Positions 1 to 6,355 of a stretch of DNA of 11,443 nucleotides are shown piece by piece. The stretch comes from Halanaerobiales bacterium (GTDB lineage Bacteria; Bacillota_F; Halanaerobiia; Halanaerobiales; DTU029). The translations under genes and the position numbers were made by a program. The notes below the pieces were generated by a model, which had not been told where the DNA came from, searched no databases, and saw only the letters and a list, made by a program, of their open reading frames with translations. The stretch is from the NCBI GenBank assembly GCA_016278415.1, contig JADQBV010000256.1, forward strand, positions 1 through 11,443, written 5' to 3'. The first letter of the stretch is position 1; every line of letters begins with the position of its first letter.

Positions 1-28
1 AAGGCTCGCACTAGCGTCTTTGTCTATT

Positions 29-47
29 GTTTAATTTTCAAGGATCA
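29..47 (-). promoter_or_regulatory. boxA-like rRNA antitermination element
   Basis: Read on the minus strand it is TGATCCTTGAAAATTAAAC, close to the TTCTTTGAAAACTAAAC-type boxA seen ahead of Bacillota rRNA genes. In known systems the transcribed boxA binds NusB-S10 so that polymerase can read through the long untranslated operon. The match is by eye. Confidence 0.6.
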
Positions 48-57
48 TTTTTGAAAT

Positions 58-75
58 GTCTAAATTGCTTTAGAC
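58..75 (-). promoter_or_regulatory. Leader hairpin (boxB-like)
   Basis: There is a perfect 7-bp stem, GTCTAAA / TTTAGAC, with a 4-nt GCAA loop, ten bases upstream of boxA in the transcript direction. Position and size resemble the boxB hairpin that precedes boxA in rRNA leaders. A competing 5-bp pairing (ATTGC with GCAAT) overlaps it, so the fold could switch. Confidence 0.45.
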
Positions 76-185
76 TCGCAATCATTTAATATTGCTTAGA
101 TGCATATATTAATGTTTGTTTCATAGAATAGTATGATTTAATGTTGTATTTTATGACTCGTTTTTTATTGTTGACCGCGAAATAT

Positions 186-214
186 ATCGTATCATTTTTC
201 CTGTCACTTGTCAA
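186..214 (-). promoter_or_regulatory. Strong sigma-A promoter P4 (nearest the rRNA operon)
   Basis: On the minus strand, TTGACA (209-214), a 17-bp spacer and TACGAT (186-191), with a TG one base before the -10 (extended -10). A-rich tracts lie just upstream of the -35, like an UP element. The eighth base after the -10 is G, which would allow GTP initiation, known for Bacillota rRNA promoters. Confidence 0.85.
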
Positions 215-328
215 GAAGTTTTTTCTTTATTTTAGTTCAAAGATTATTTCTTCTTATTACTCACAACACTTTACAAATCAACGTTCTTAATGTTTTTTGT
301 TTAGTGCTATTTAGTAGCGACATTTAAT

Positions 329-357
329 ATCTTATCATCTGTGTCGAATACTGTCAA
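329..357 (-). promoter_or_regulatory. Strong sigma-A promoter P3 of the tandem array
   Basis: On the minus strand, TTGACA (352-357), 17 bp and TAAGAT (329-334), with an extended TGA before the -10. Upstream are A/T tracts. A small GCTA/TAGC hairpin (306-318) lies at the predicted 5' end of the transcript. Confidence 0.85.
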
Positions 358-487
358 GTGTTTTTTTGAAAAGTTTTAAAATCACATTTTCAATATTTCT
401 TAGTGAATTAAAGAATTGTAGTTTTCTAAGAAACCAAGAAGTAATTCGGTTTCAGAATGATACCGCTTTTTTGCGGCGACAGGAGTT

Positions 488-516
488 ATCATAACATCTC
501 TAGTATTTCCTGTCAA
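488..516 (-). promoter_or_regulatory. Strong sigma-A promoter P2 of the tandem array
   Basis: On the minus strand, TTGACA (511-516), 17 bp and TATGAT (488-493), with an extended TGT before the -10. It is the closest to consensus in the array. A CCGC-A6-GCGG hairpin (463-476) follows directly after the expected start point. Confidence 0.85.
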
Positions 517-621
517 AAATTTTTTATCCTTTATCTCAAAGATCTCCTTTAATTACTGTAGAAAGGTTTCTCTCCTGCTCTCTAGCAATATTTAAGGTAA
601 ATCTTCTTAGCCGTTTTTCAG

Positions 622-650
622 GCTTTAACAACAAATTGAATCACTGTCAA
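622..650 (-). promoter_or_regulatory. Promoter P1, most distal of the tandem array
   Basis: On the minus strand, TTGACA (645-650), 17 bp and TAAAGC (622-627), with TGT before the -10. The -35 is perfect but the -10 is poor, so it is weaker than P2-P4 or needs help. A perfect 12-bp palindrome, ATTTGATCAAAT (656-667), lies five bases upstream of the -35. Confidence 0.5.
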
Positions 651-780
651 GGGTTATTTGATCAAATTAATAAAATTAGATCCTAATCATATTAGACAAG
701 AGGATTCAAAAATTGTTATAACTATTGTTACTTGACTTTTATATATTATAGATTACGATTAAGTTTATTTTAAGAATATT
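651..780. other. AT-rich spacer between the SpoIID-type gene and the promoter array
   Basis: No gene is visible here. The stretch holds the ATTTGATCAAAT palindrome (656-667) and a CTAAT-ATG-ATTAG-GAT-CTAAT run (675-695, minus strand) that can form either of two exclusive 5-bp hairpins, the second followed by TTTATT. That is too weak to call a terminator, so readthrough from the upstream gene towards the promoters is possible. Confidence 0.4.
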
Positions 781-1716
781 TTAGTCATATTCCTTAACAA
801 TTTCAACATCTTTAAAATAGTGTTGTACAATCTCTTCAGGAGACTTCCCTTCTTTAGCTAAGGCATATGCACCCCATTGACTCATGCCTACCCCATGCCC
901 AAAGCCCGAACCAGCAAATGTATACCCTTGCTCTCCCTTTTTAATCGTTGATATCATTGTAGACTTCAATCTTTTAGGGTCCAACTGATTTCGGAAAATA
1001 GCAGCTTTTGTTGTAACACTACCACTACTACCAGTGAATTTTAAGTTAATAGCTCTACCAGTATCATCTTTACTTACAATCTCTATATCACTCAAGTCAA
1101 CAACATTATCTCCCATTTTTTTTAAGGCATCAGTTATTTCTGCAGCTGTAAAAGAAATACTCCAACTTTTAATATCCTCAGGGGCCTGATCATCTGGGGA
1201 ATCTACACTAATGATATATGGTGGCTCTTCTTCCTGAAAAGCAAGCCCAACCTTTGCCGAAGTTGTTTGACCTGCAGCGCTAGAATGAAACCAACCTTTT
1301 ATATAGTCATCCTGATATACTACTACTTCCCCCCTGGTTTTTTTAATCGCTTCTGTTAATTCAGGAGTTATATTCTCAGGCTTATATTCCTGGGCATACT
1401 TATAACTACCACTTATAACATTTGTGTTATTTTCATTCATATATTTAAGTGCAAATGTACGTGCAATTATTGCCTGTGCAGCATAAGCATTATCAGGCCA
1501 TCCTTTTTCCATTTCTCCTGCTACTACACCTGTAATATATTCTTCAAATTTTAAGTTTTTATCTTGCCCGTCACTTAATTTAACCACAATATCAGGTTCT
1601 GACTTTAATTTGTTTCTTTCTCGAACACCTTTAACCCTTGTTTGGTCACATCCAGCTATTAGCAATACAATAATCAAAATTAACGTCAACATAAAATAAT
1701 ATTTTTCCTTATACAA
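781..1716 (-). CDS. SpoIID/LytB-domain lipoprotein, probable peptidoglycan lytic transglycosylase
   Basis: Proteins with this domain cleave glycan strands. SpoIID itself does so with SpoIIP and SpoIIM during engulfment, acting on strands stripped of stem peptides. I prefer a TTG start at 1716 because AGGAG sits 8 bases upstream of it; the frame stays open to a GTG at 1734 whose upstream region lacks a site. The product is then 311 aa. Its N-terminus is a lipoprotein signal: Lys-rich start, hydrophobic core and lipobox LIAGC with Cys23. The family signature follows, YITGVVAGEM with likely catalytic Glu68, then PDNAYAAQAIIARTFA. The C-terminal SGFGHGVGMSQWGA block is also typical. The central HSSAAGQT segment lacks the cysteine some SpoIID proteins use to bind zinc. 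SpoIID proper usually has a transmembrane anchor, so this may be a paralog. It follows a terminator and must have its own promoter, which I could not identify. Confidence 0.85.
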   Translation of the reverse strand: MYKEKYYFMLTLILIIVLLIAGCDQTRVKGVRERNKLKSEPDIVVKLSDGQDKNLKFEEYITGVVAGEMEKGWPDNAYAAQAIIARTFALKYMNENNTNVISGSYKYAQEYKPENITPELTEAIKKTRGEVVVYQDDYIKGWFHSSAAGQTTSAKVGLAFQEEEPPYIISVDSPDDQAPEDIKSWSISFTAAEITDALKKMGDNVVDLSDIEIVSKDDTGRAINLKFTGSSGSVTTKAAIFRNQLDPKRLKSTMISTIKKGEQGYTFAGSGFGHGVGMSQWGAYALAKEGKSPEEIVQHYFKDVEIVKEYD

Positions 1717-1843
1717 ATAAAGTACTCCTCTCACTCTTATATATTTTAAACTATGATTAAACCATCTAGATAGAATGTTATATGTAGTTTATCATTAAGC
1801 ATAGTAGATTATTCAATAAATTTATATATAAATAAGAAAGTAC

Positions 1844-1874
1844 AAAAAACCCACCTTCATCATATTAAGGTAGG
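1844..1874 (-). terminator. Intrinsic terminator after dacF
   Basis: On the minus strand an 8-bp stem, CCTACCTT / AAGGTGGG (one G-U pair), with a 9-nt loop is followed at once by six T. It lies about 60 bases after the dacF stop and ends the flippase-mazG-dacF unit. Confidence 0.85.
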
Positions 1875-1933
1875 CTATTGTATATTTTTGATTATTTATC
1901 TTATTAGATACTTAGTCTTAAGAAAAAGGTATA

Positions 1934-3094
1934 TTATCCAAGGAGTCCCTCAAGCAATCCACCAACCCAATTTACGAAGGACCTCCATATTCTTGTCAAC
2001 AATCCTGCTCTCTCTATAGCTTCTACAGCTAATAAGTCAACTTTTGCTAATACTTTTCCTTCTTGCAAAATTAGCTCTTCTCCAATTACTTGACCTTTCT
2101 TAATTGGCGCTTTTAATTTTTCCTGTATACTAATCTTTTTAGTAATAGCATCTTTTGTACCTCTTCTTATAACGACATAAAGATCCTGTGCAACCTGAGC
2201 ACTAGTAACAGTCTTTTTTCCATTAGGAATTTCGATATTCTGTACTTCATCACCTTTAGAAAGAATTAGTTCCCTATTAAAAGCGTTAAACCCATAATCA
2301 AGTAAACGTGCAGTAACTTCTTCACGTTCTTTCTCCGTATCAGCATCCAAAACCACCGAAATTAACCTCATATTATTTCTAAGAGCTGTTGCTGCAAGGC
2401 AGAAACCAGCTTCCTGAGTATGCCCAGTTTTTAGCCCGTCCATACCAGGATATGACTTTATTAGTTTATTAGTATTAGTTAAATCAGCTTTCCTATTAGG
2501 GAGTTGTAACATTTCATGCCATATTGATGCCCACTCTAGAACCTGAGGGTATTTTACTAATGCCCGTGCCATAGTTGATATGTCCCGAGCAGTTGAATAA
2601 TGTTCACCATATTCTGTAGGTAAACCAGTGGTGTTTTCAAAATGAGTATTTTCCATACCCAATTCTTCTGCTTTATCATTCATCCAACTTACAAAATTAC
2701 CATATGTTCCTGCAATTGCCTCTGCGGCTGCAACACTTGCATCATTTCCCGAGGCAATTGTAACTGCTTTTAAAAGATCACCAAGTTTTACCCTGGTACC
2801 TGCACTCAGAAATATTTGTGATCCTCCCATTGATTCTGCAAATTTACTAATGGTTACTTCATCTTCCAGAGTTATTTCTCCCTTTTCTATCTGATCCATA
2901 GCCACTAACAATGTCATTATTTTAGTGATACTTGCAGGAGGGAGTTCTTTGTCGGCGTTTTTCTCATAAAGAACTTGACCTGTTTCTGCATCAATTAAAA
3001 TAGCTGCACCAACATCCAAATCAAATTCCTGAGCATTTATATTCAAAGCAAATAGAGTAATTAATAATAAAGTTATAATAATAATTTTTTTCAT
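1934..3094 (-). CDS. dacF: D-alanyl-D-alanine carboxypeptidase, DacF/PBP5 family
   Basis: This penicillin-binding enzyme removes the terminal D-Ala from peptidoglycan pentapeptides outside the membrane and so limits cross-linking. In B. subtilis, DacF acts in the forespore and tunes spore cortex cross-linking. The 386-aa product has a signal peptide with probable cleavage after NINA (residue 21). The three active-site motifs are all present: SITK (Ser55, Lys58), SGN (115-117) and KTG (222-224). MGGSQIFL and the YPGMDGLKTG region closely resemble DacF. A beta-rich C-terminal domain follows, ending in an amphipathic helix (LLTRIWRSFVNWVGGLLEGLLG region) that should hold the enzyme on the membrane. 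The ATG overlaps the mazG stop as ATGA, and GGAGG lies 8 bases upstream inside mazG, so translation is probably coupled. In B. subtilis dacF sits beside spoIIA instead. The family is certain; orthology to DacF rather than DacA or DacB is less so. Confidence 0.9.
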   Translation of the reverse strand: MKKIIIITLLLITLFALNINAQEFDLDVGAAILIDAETGQVLYEKNADKELPPASITKIMTLLVAMDQIEKGEITLEDEVTISKFAESMGGSQIFLSAGTRVKLGDLLKAVTIASGNDASVAAAEAIAGTYGNFVSWMNDKAEELGMENTHFENTTGLPTEYGEHYSTARDISTMARALVKYPQVLEWASIWHEMLQLPNRKADLTNTNKLIKSYPGMDGLKTGHTQEAGFCLAATALRNNMRLISVVLDADTEKEREEVTARLLDYGFNAFNRELILSKGDEVQNIEIPNGKKTVTSAQVAQDLYVVIRRGTKDAITKKISIQEKLKAPIKKGQVIGEELILQEGKVLAKVDLLAVEAIERAGLLTRIWRSFVNWVGGLLEGLLG

Positions 3095-3903
3095 GATTTA
3101 ATCCTCCCCTGTTCTATACAGTCCTTGGCTTCTTCCCAATAATAATCTAATGTCTCTAAACTCATTTCTTCTAACTTATCACCATTCTTTTTCACTGAAT
3201 CCTCTATATATTTAAACCTATCCTTAAATTTAAGTATAGTAGAAAATAAAGCTATCTCTGGATTTGTGTCAATAAACCGAGACAAATTAACAACTGCAAA
3301 TAACAAATCCCCAATTTCCAGAGAAGCCTCTTCCATATTATCATTATCTAGGGCCTCTTCAACTTCATCAATTTCCTCTTTTACTTTTTTTAAAACATCT
3401 TGGATATTATCCCAATCAAATCCTACTTCAGCTGCCTTTTCCTGTATTTCTACAGCCTGACTTAAGGCTGGTTGACTTGTAGATAAGTTATCCAAGATGG
3501 ACTCTTCTACAAAATTACCCTTTTCTGACTTCTTTACTTCATTCCAAAGTACACTGACTTCCTCAGGTGTATTAGCCTTTAAATTAGAAAAAACATGGGG
3601 GTGTCTACGAGTTAGTTTATCATTTATCCCTCTAAAAATATCTATAAGAGTAAAAATCCCTTCTTCCCTAGCCACCTGAGCCTGAAATACTATTTGTAAT
3701 AAAACATCCCCTAGTTCCTCTTTAAGCAATGTCATATCTTGTTTTTGTATAGCCTCAACAACTTCATAAGTCTCTTCTATTATATATGGTTTTAATGACT
3801 CAATGGTTTGTTTCTTATCCCAGGGGCAACCATTTGGTCCCCTCAACTTTTCCATTATATCAACTAAACGACATAATTCAAGTTCAAGATTTTCTTTATC
3901 CAT
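3091..3903 (-). CDS. mazG: Nucleoside triphosphate pyrophosphohydrolase MazG
   Basis: MazG hydrolyses (d)NTPs to the monophosphate and pyrophosphate in the cytoplasm, cleaning non-canonical nucleotides and, in some bacteria, lowering the ppGpp response. The 270-aa product has the two tandem MazG repeats of the E. coli-type enzyme. Repeat 1 carries the metal-binding pattern Glu43-Glu44-x2-Glu47 with ELGD (Asp66). Repeat 2 carries Glu176-Glu177-x2-Glu180 with EIGD (Asp199). The N-terminal LRGPNGCPWDKKQT segment and RRHPHVF are typical. B. subtilis YabN, at the same place in the gene order, has an extra N-terminal tetrapyrrole-methylase domain; that half is absent here and the upstream gene ends one base into this start (TAATG), so nothing has been lost by frameshift. 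A purine-rich GAGGGAG lies close before the ATG. It overlaps both neighbours and is clearly co-transcribed with them. Confidence 0.93.
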   Translation of the reverse strand: MDKENLELELCRLVDIMEKLRGPNGCPWDKKQTIESLKPYIIEETYEVVEAIQKQDMTLLKEELGDVLLQIVFQAQVAREEGIFTLIDIFRGINDKLTRRHPHVFSNLKANTPEEVSVLWNEVKKSEKGNFVEESILDNLSTSQPALSQAVEIQEKAAEVGFDWDNIQDVLKKVKEEIDEVEEALDNDNMEEASLEIGDLLFAVVNLSRFIDTNPEIALFSTILKFKDRFKYIEDSVKKNGDKLEEMSLETLDYYWEEAKDCIEQGRIKS

Positions 3904-5525
3904 TATCTCTCCCTCACCAACCCAATCTTTTTTAGTTTTTCAGCAATTTTTTCCCCAGCTGGTAGTAATATAATATCATTATAACTAATCTCATTCAATA
4001 ATAGCAATAATATAAAATAAATCATAACTGCAATAAAGACTATTGCAAAAGTTGCAATATGTAAATTATATACTGTAAATAAAGCCAAGTATCTATTTAA
4101 TATACTGAAACCTTGATATACAACTATACCCATTATAGAAACAGCTATCAATGGTTTTAGTAAAAGCTCTGAAAACTTAAACTTAAAGTGAGTATATTTA
4201 CGTACAAATATTATATTTAACAGAGCAGCAACTGCAAACCCAGTAACAGTTCCGAAGGCAGCGCCCTTAATCCCAATATTCGCTTGAGCAGTTAAATAAT
4301 AATTTAAAAATCCATTACTAATGGCACCAATTAAAAGATTCCATGCAGGAATTCTATTTTTTCCACTACCATGTAATATAGCAGATGTTATTTGCTGTAA
4401 GGCTATAAAAAATACACCCCAAGACACTATTCTTAATGGTATAGCAGCACCAACAGAATCAAATATAACCGTTGTCAGAGGTTGAGCCAATAAATATAGA
4501 CCTACTGAAGACGGGAGACCCAGTAATATTGCTAATCTTAAGGCGGTTTGGGTTCTCCTGCGAATAAGGTCATGTCTTTTGAGGGCGAACGCCTCAGAGA
4601 TAGATGGTACCAGACTAGCAGCCAATGATATAGTAATGATCGTCGGAAAATTAACTAAAACCATGGCAAATCCTGATAGTTGTCCAAAGAAAATATCAGC
4701 CTGTTCTATAGTAAATCCAGCAGCCTGTAATCTATTAGGAACAATAGTTGCATCAACAAGATTCATTAAAGGCTGTACAAGTGCAGCAAAAGTAACCGGT
4801 ATACCTATATTAGCAATTTCCTTAGTTATTTTCCAGTTATCTATATTTACGACAGACCCAGTCTGTACATATTTCCATATCTCATTCCTCTGTTTATAGT
4901 ATATAAAAAGTAAAGTAAAAAGTCCAGCAATCGCTCCAGTAACTGCTCCAAATGTCGCACCAGCTGCTGCGATTCCCTTCCCATAAGGCATCAAGTAATA
5001 AACCAGCAGAATCATAGTAGTCATTCTAATAAATTGCTCGATGATCTGTGAGTATGCTGTAGGTTTCATGTTTTGTAATCCTTGGAAAAATCCTCTATAT
5101 GCAGCAACTATTGATACAATAAAAATAGCTGGAGACAAGGCTATAACTGGGTAATAAGCATCAGGATTCCAACCGAGAAAATTAACAAGAGGGCGAGCCA
5201 ATAGTGCCATTAGGATAGAGAAAAATAGTCCAACAAAAACACTTAAAGACCTAGCAACTTTAAATATTTTAAAGGCATTCTTACGCTCACCTTTAGCAAT
5301 TCTATCTGATACTAATTTAGCAAGGGAAACAGGTATACCAGAACGAGAAACTACCAATAAAGTGGTATAAATCGGATAAGCTAATGCATATAATGCTATA
5401 CCATCGGCTTTTAAAATCCTAGCCAATATTATCCTGTAGGCAAAACCCATCACTTTAGCAATCAAACCTGCAATTGATAAAATTGCGGCACCTTTTATAA
5501 AGTTCTTGCTTTTCCCCTCAGCCAT
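3903..5525 (-). CDS. SpoVB/YabM-like polysaccharide (lipid II-type) flippase, MVF/MATE-like family
   Basis: This is a polytopic inner-membrane protein of the family that includes SpoVB, MurJ and Wzx-type exporters, which flip lipid-linked sugar precursors to the outer face of the membrane. The 540-aa product is mostly hydrophobic, with about a dozen or more membrane segments, as usual for the family. It starts with a short charged tail and then the typical segment FIKGAAILSIAGLIAKVMGF followed by YRIILAR. The ATG at 5525 has GGGGAG 8 bases upstream. Its place between spoVT and mazG matches B. subtilis yabM, while the sequence would usually be annotated as stage V sporulation protein B. Which paralog it is, and whether the substrate is lipid II for cortex or another lipid-linked sugar, cannot be decided from sequence alone. 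It is first gene of a three-gene overlapping unit with mazG and dacF, which fits a role in cell wall or cortex synthesis. Confidence 0.88.
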   Translation of the reverse strand: MAEGKSKNFIKGAAILSIAGLIAKVMGFAYRIILARILKADGIALYALAYPIYTTLLVVSRSGIPVSLAKLVSDRIAKGERKNAFKIFKVARSLSVFVGLFFSILMALLARPLVNFLGWNPDAYYPVIALSPAIFIVSIVAAYRGFFQGLQNMKPTAYSQIIEQFIRMTTMILLVYYLMPYGKGIAAAGATFGAVTGAIAGLFTLLFIYYKQRNEIWKYVQTGSVVNIDNWKITKEIANIGIPVTFAALVQPLMNLVDATIVPNRLQAAGFTIEQADIFFGQLSGFAMVLVNFPTIITISLAASLVPSISEAFALKRHDLIRRRTQTALRLAILLGLPSSVGLYLLAQPLTTVIFDSVGAAIPLRIVSWGVFFIALQQITSAILHGSGKNRIPAWNLLIGAISNGFLNYYLTAQANIGIKGAAFGTVTGFAVAALLNIIFVRKYTHFKFKFSELLLKPLIAVSIMGIVVYQGFSILNRYLALFTVYNLHIATFAIVFIAVMIYFILLLLLNEISYNDIILLPAGEKIAEKLKKIGLVRER

Positions 5526-5621
5526 CCTATATACTCCCCTTATAATTAAAGTTTTTATATTTTAACCAGTAAAGCCTTTTTTAGTAGAACTTATAATAGT
5601 TATGTCATAATACTTTTAAGT

Positions 5622-5640
5622 CCCCCTCGATATGAGGGGG
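5622..5640 (-). terminator. GC-rich hairpin after spoVT, terminator-like without a U tract
   Basis: A perfect 7-bp stem, CCCCCTC / GAGGGGG, with a 5-nt loop begins 14 bases after the spoVT stop. The bases that follow on the minus strand (ACTTAAAAGT) are not T-rich, so it may only slow polymerase, protect the spoVT 3' end or partly terminate before the flippase gene. Confidence 0.4.
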
Positions 5641-5654
5641 GAATAAGTAATTTA

Positions 5655-6209
5655 TTATTGCTCCATCTGCTTTGCTAAAAAAGACGCCGCTGTAGTCACT
5701 AATTTTGTCTCCAACTCACCTACTTCTTTATCGCCATCTTTGGTACTCATAACCACAACACCAATAGGATCACCTTCTACGATTATTGGAGCTAAAACCG
5801 ATGATGAGAAAGAATAATCATCAATATCACCCACACCTTGACAAAAAGCATCGGCACCTTTTCCATTTATTATTTTAGGCCTTCTGTTTTCCATTATTTT
5901 TTCAGCTTCAGGACTAATTTGTTTTTCTAGAAATACCTTCCGCTGAACCCCTGAAACAGCAATCACGACATCTCGATCTAATATAAAAACACCATGATCT
6001 GTTTCTTCAGCTAAAGCATCAGCATATCCCTGTGCAAATTCGCTCAACTCTCCTATAGGAGAATATTTTTTGAGAATAACTTCACCTTCTCTGTCTACAA
6101 ATATTTCTAAGGGTTCACCTTCTCTAATTCGCATTGTCCTCCTAATTTCTTTCGGTATCACGACTCTGCCCAGATCATCAATCCTTCTAACAATACCTGT
6201 TGCTTTCAT
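5655..6209 (-). CDS. spoVT: Stage V sporulation protein T, AbrB-family transcription regulator
   Basis: SpoVT is a DNA-binding regulator that, in B. subtilis, is made in the forespore and adjusts sigma-G-dependent genes late in sporulation. The product is 184 aa from MKATGIVRR. Residues 1 to about 50 form the AbrB swapped-hairpin DNA-binding domain, with DDLGRVVIPKEIRR and GEPLEIFVDREGEVILKKY nearly matching known SpoVT. The remainder is the GAF-like domain, ending QMEQ, thought to sense a small molecule. The frame is open upstream to a TTG at 6257, but that site has GGGGG with no spacing, and family members start at MKATG, so I use 6209. The start is preceded by an unusual structured ribosome-binding region, listed separately. 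It follows mfd by 146 bp and probably has its own promoter. Confidence 0.95.
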   Translation of the reverse strand: MKATGIVRRIDDLGRVVIPKEIRRTMRIREGEPLEIFVDREGEVILKKYSPIGELSEFAQGYADALAEETDHGVFILDRDVVIAVSGVQRKVFLEKQISPEAEKIMENRRPKIINGKGADAFCQGVGDIDDYSFSSSVLAPIIVEGDPIGVVVMSTKDGDKEVGELETKLVTTAASFLAKQMEQ

Positions 6210-6240
6210 ATTTTGCTGGGCAATCCAGCATTCACCTCCC
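6210..6240 (-). promoter_or_regulatory. spoVT Shine-Dalgarno with a hairpin in its spacer
   Basis: Read on the minus strand, GGGAGGTGA (6232-6240) is a near-perfect Shine-Dalgarno sequence but lies 22 bases from the ATG. Between them is a perfect 6-bp hairpin, TGCTGG / CCAGCA with a 5-nt loop (6214-6230). If folded, it leaves only TGAA plus AAAT, 8 nt, between GGAGG and ATG, an ideal spacing. This supports the start at 6209. Confidence 0.7.
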
Positions 6241-6290
6241 TTGGAGTTATATAACAACCCCCTTTTAAGCAGTTAATAAAAGGATAAGTT

Positions 6291-6327
6291 GATATTAATA
6301 TCATTCCCACAAGAGGTAAATTTATAC
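6291..6327 (-). promoter_or_regulatory. Possible forespore (sigma-F/G-type) promoter of spoVT, with palindrome
   Basis: On the minus strand GTATA (6323-6327), 17 bp and AATGATA (6299-6305) resemble the sigma-G pattern GMATR/CATnMTA with mismatches. A perfect 12-bp palindrome, GATATTAATATC (6291-6302), overlaps the -10 and expected start, a natural operator position. B. subtilis spoVT is sigma-G dependent, which is why I looked for this; the match is imperfect. Confidence 0.3.
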
Positions 6328-6355
6328 CAACCTGACAAAATAATACAGAGGAGAT

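Larger units (their letters stand above)
1..178 (-). other. Probable rRNA operon 5' leader (external transcribed spacer)
   Basis: This stretch lies downstream of the last of four strong promoters and is read towards the left edge. It has no credible reading frame. It carries a 7-bp hairpin and then a boxA-like element, the order found in bacterial rRNA leaders, where they load the antitermination complex. The mature rRNA start is not in the window, so the assignment to a 16S leader is an inference from promoter strength, promoter number and boxA. Confidence 0.65.

Noticed and set aside
252..300. A fifth promoter, TTGATT-16 bp-TAATAA on the minus strand
   Set aside because: Poor match in both hexamers compared with the four strong sites; no TG element.
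732..759. Plus-strand TTGACT-16 bp-TACGAT promoter-like pair
   Set aside because: It would drive only antisense RNA across the SpoIID-type gene; in AT-rich DNA one such pair can occur by chance, and nothing else supports it.
1..780. CRISPR array or mobile element end in the gene-free region
   Set aside because: The repeated TTGACA-containing units are promoters with unequal spacing and diverged sequence, with no identical repeats, terminal inverted repeats or transposase.
4579..4899. Plus-strand frame of about 106 codons inside the flippase gene
   Set aside because: It lies fully opposite a well-supported membrane protein gene and shows no recognisable domain or ribosome site.
6210..6257. 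A 16-residue longer SpoVT from a TTG start
   Set aside because: The extension reads through the Shine-Dalgarno sequence, is not found in the family as I know it, and the TTG has no spacing from its G run.
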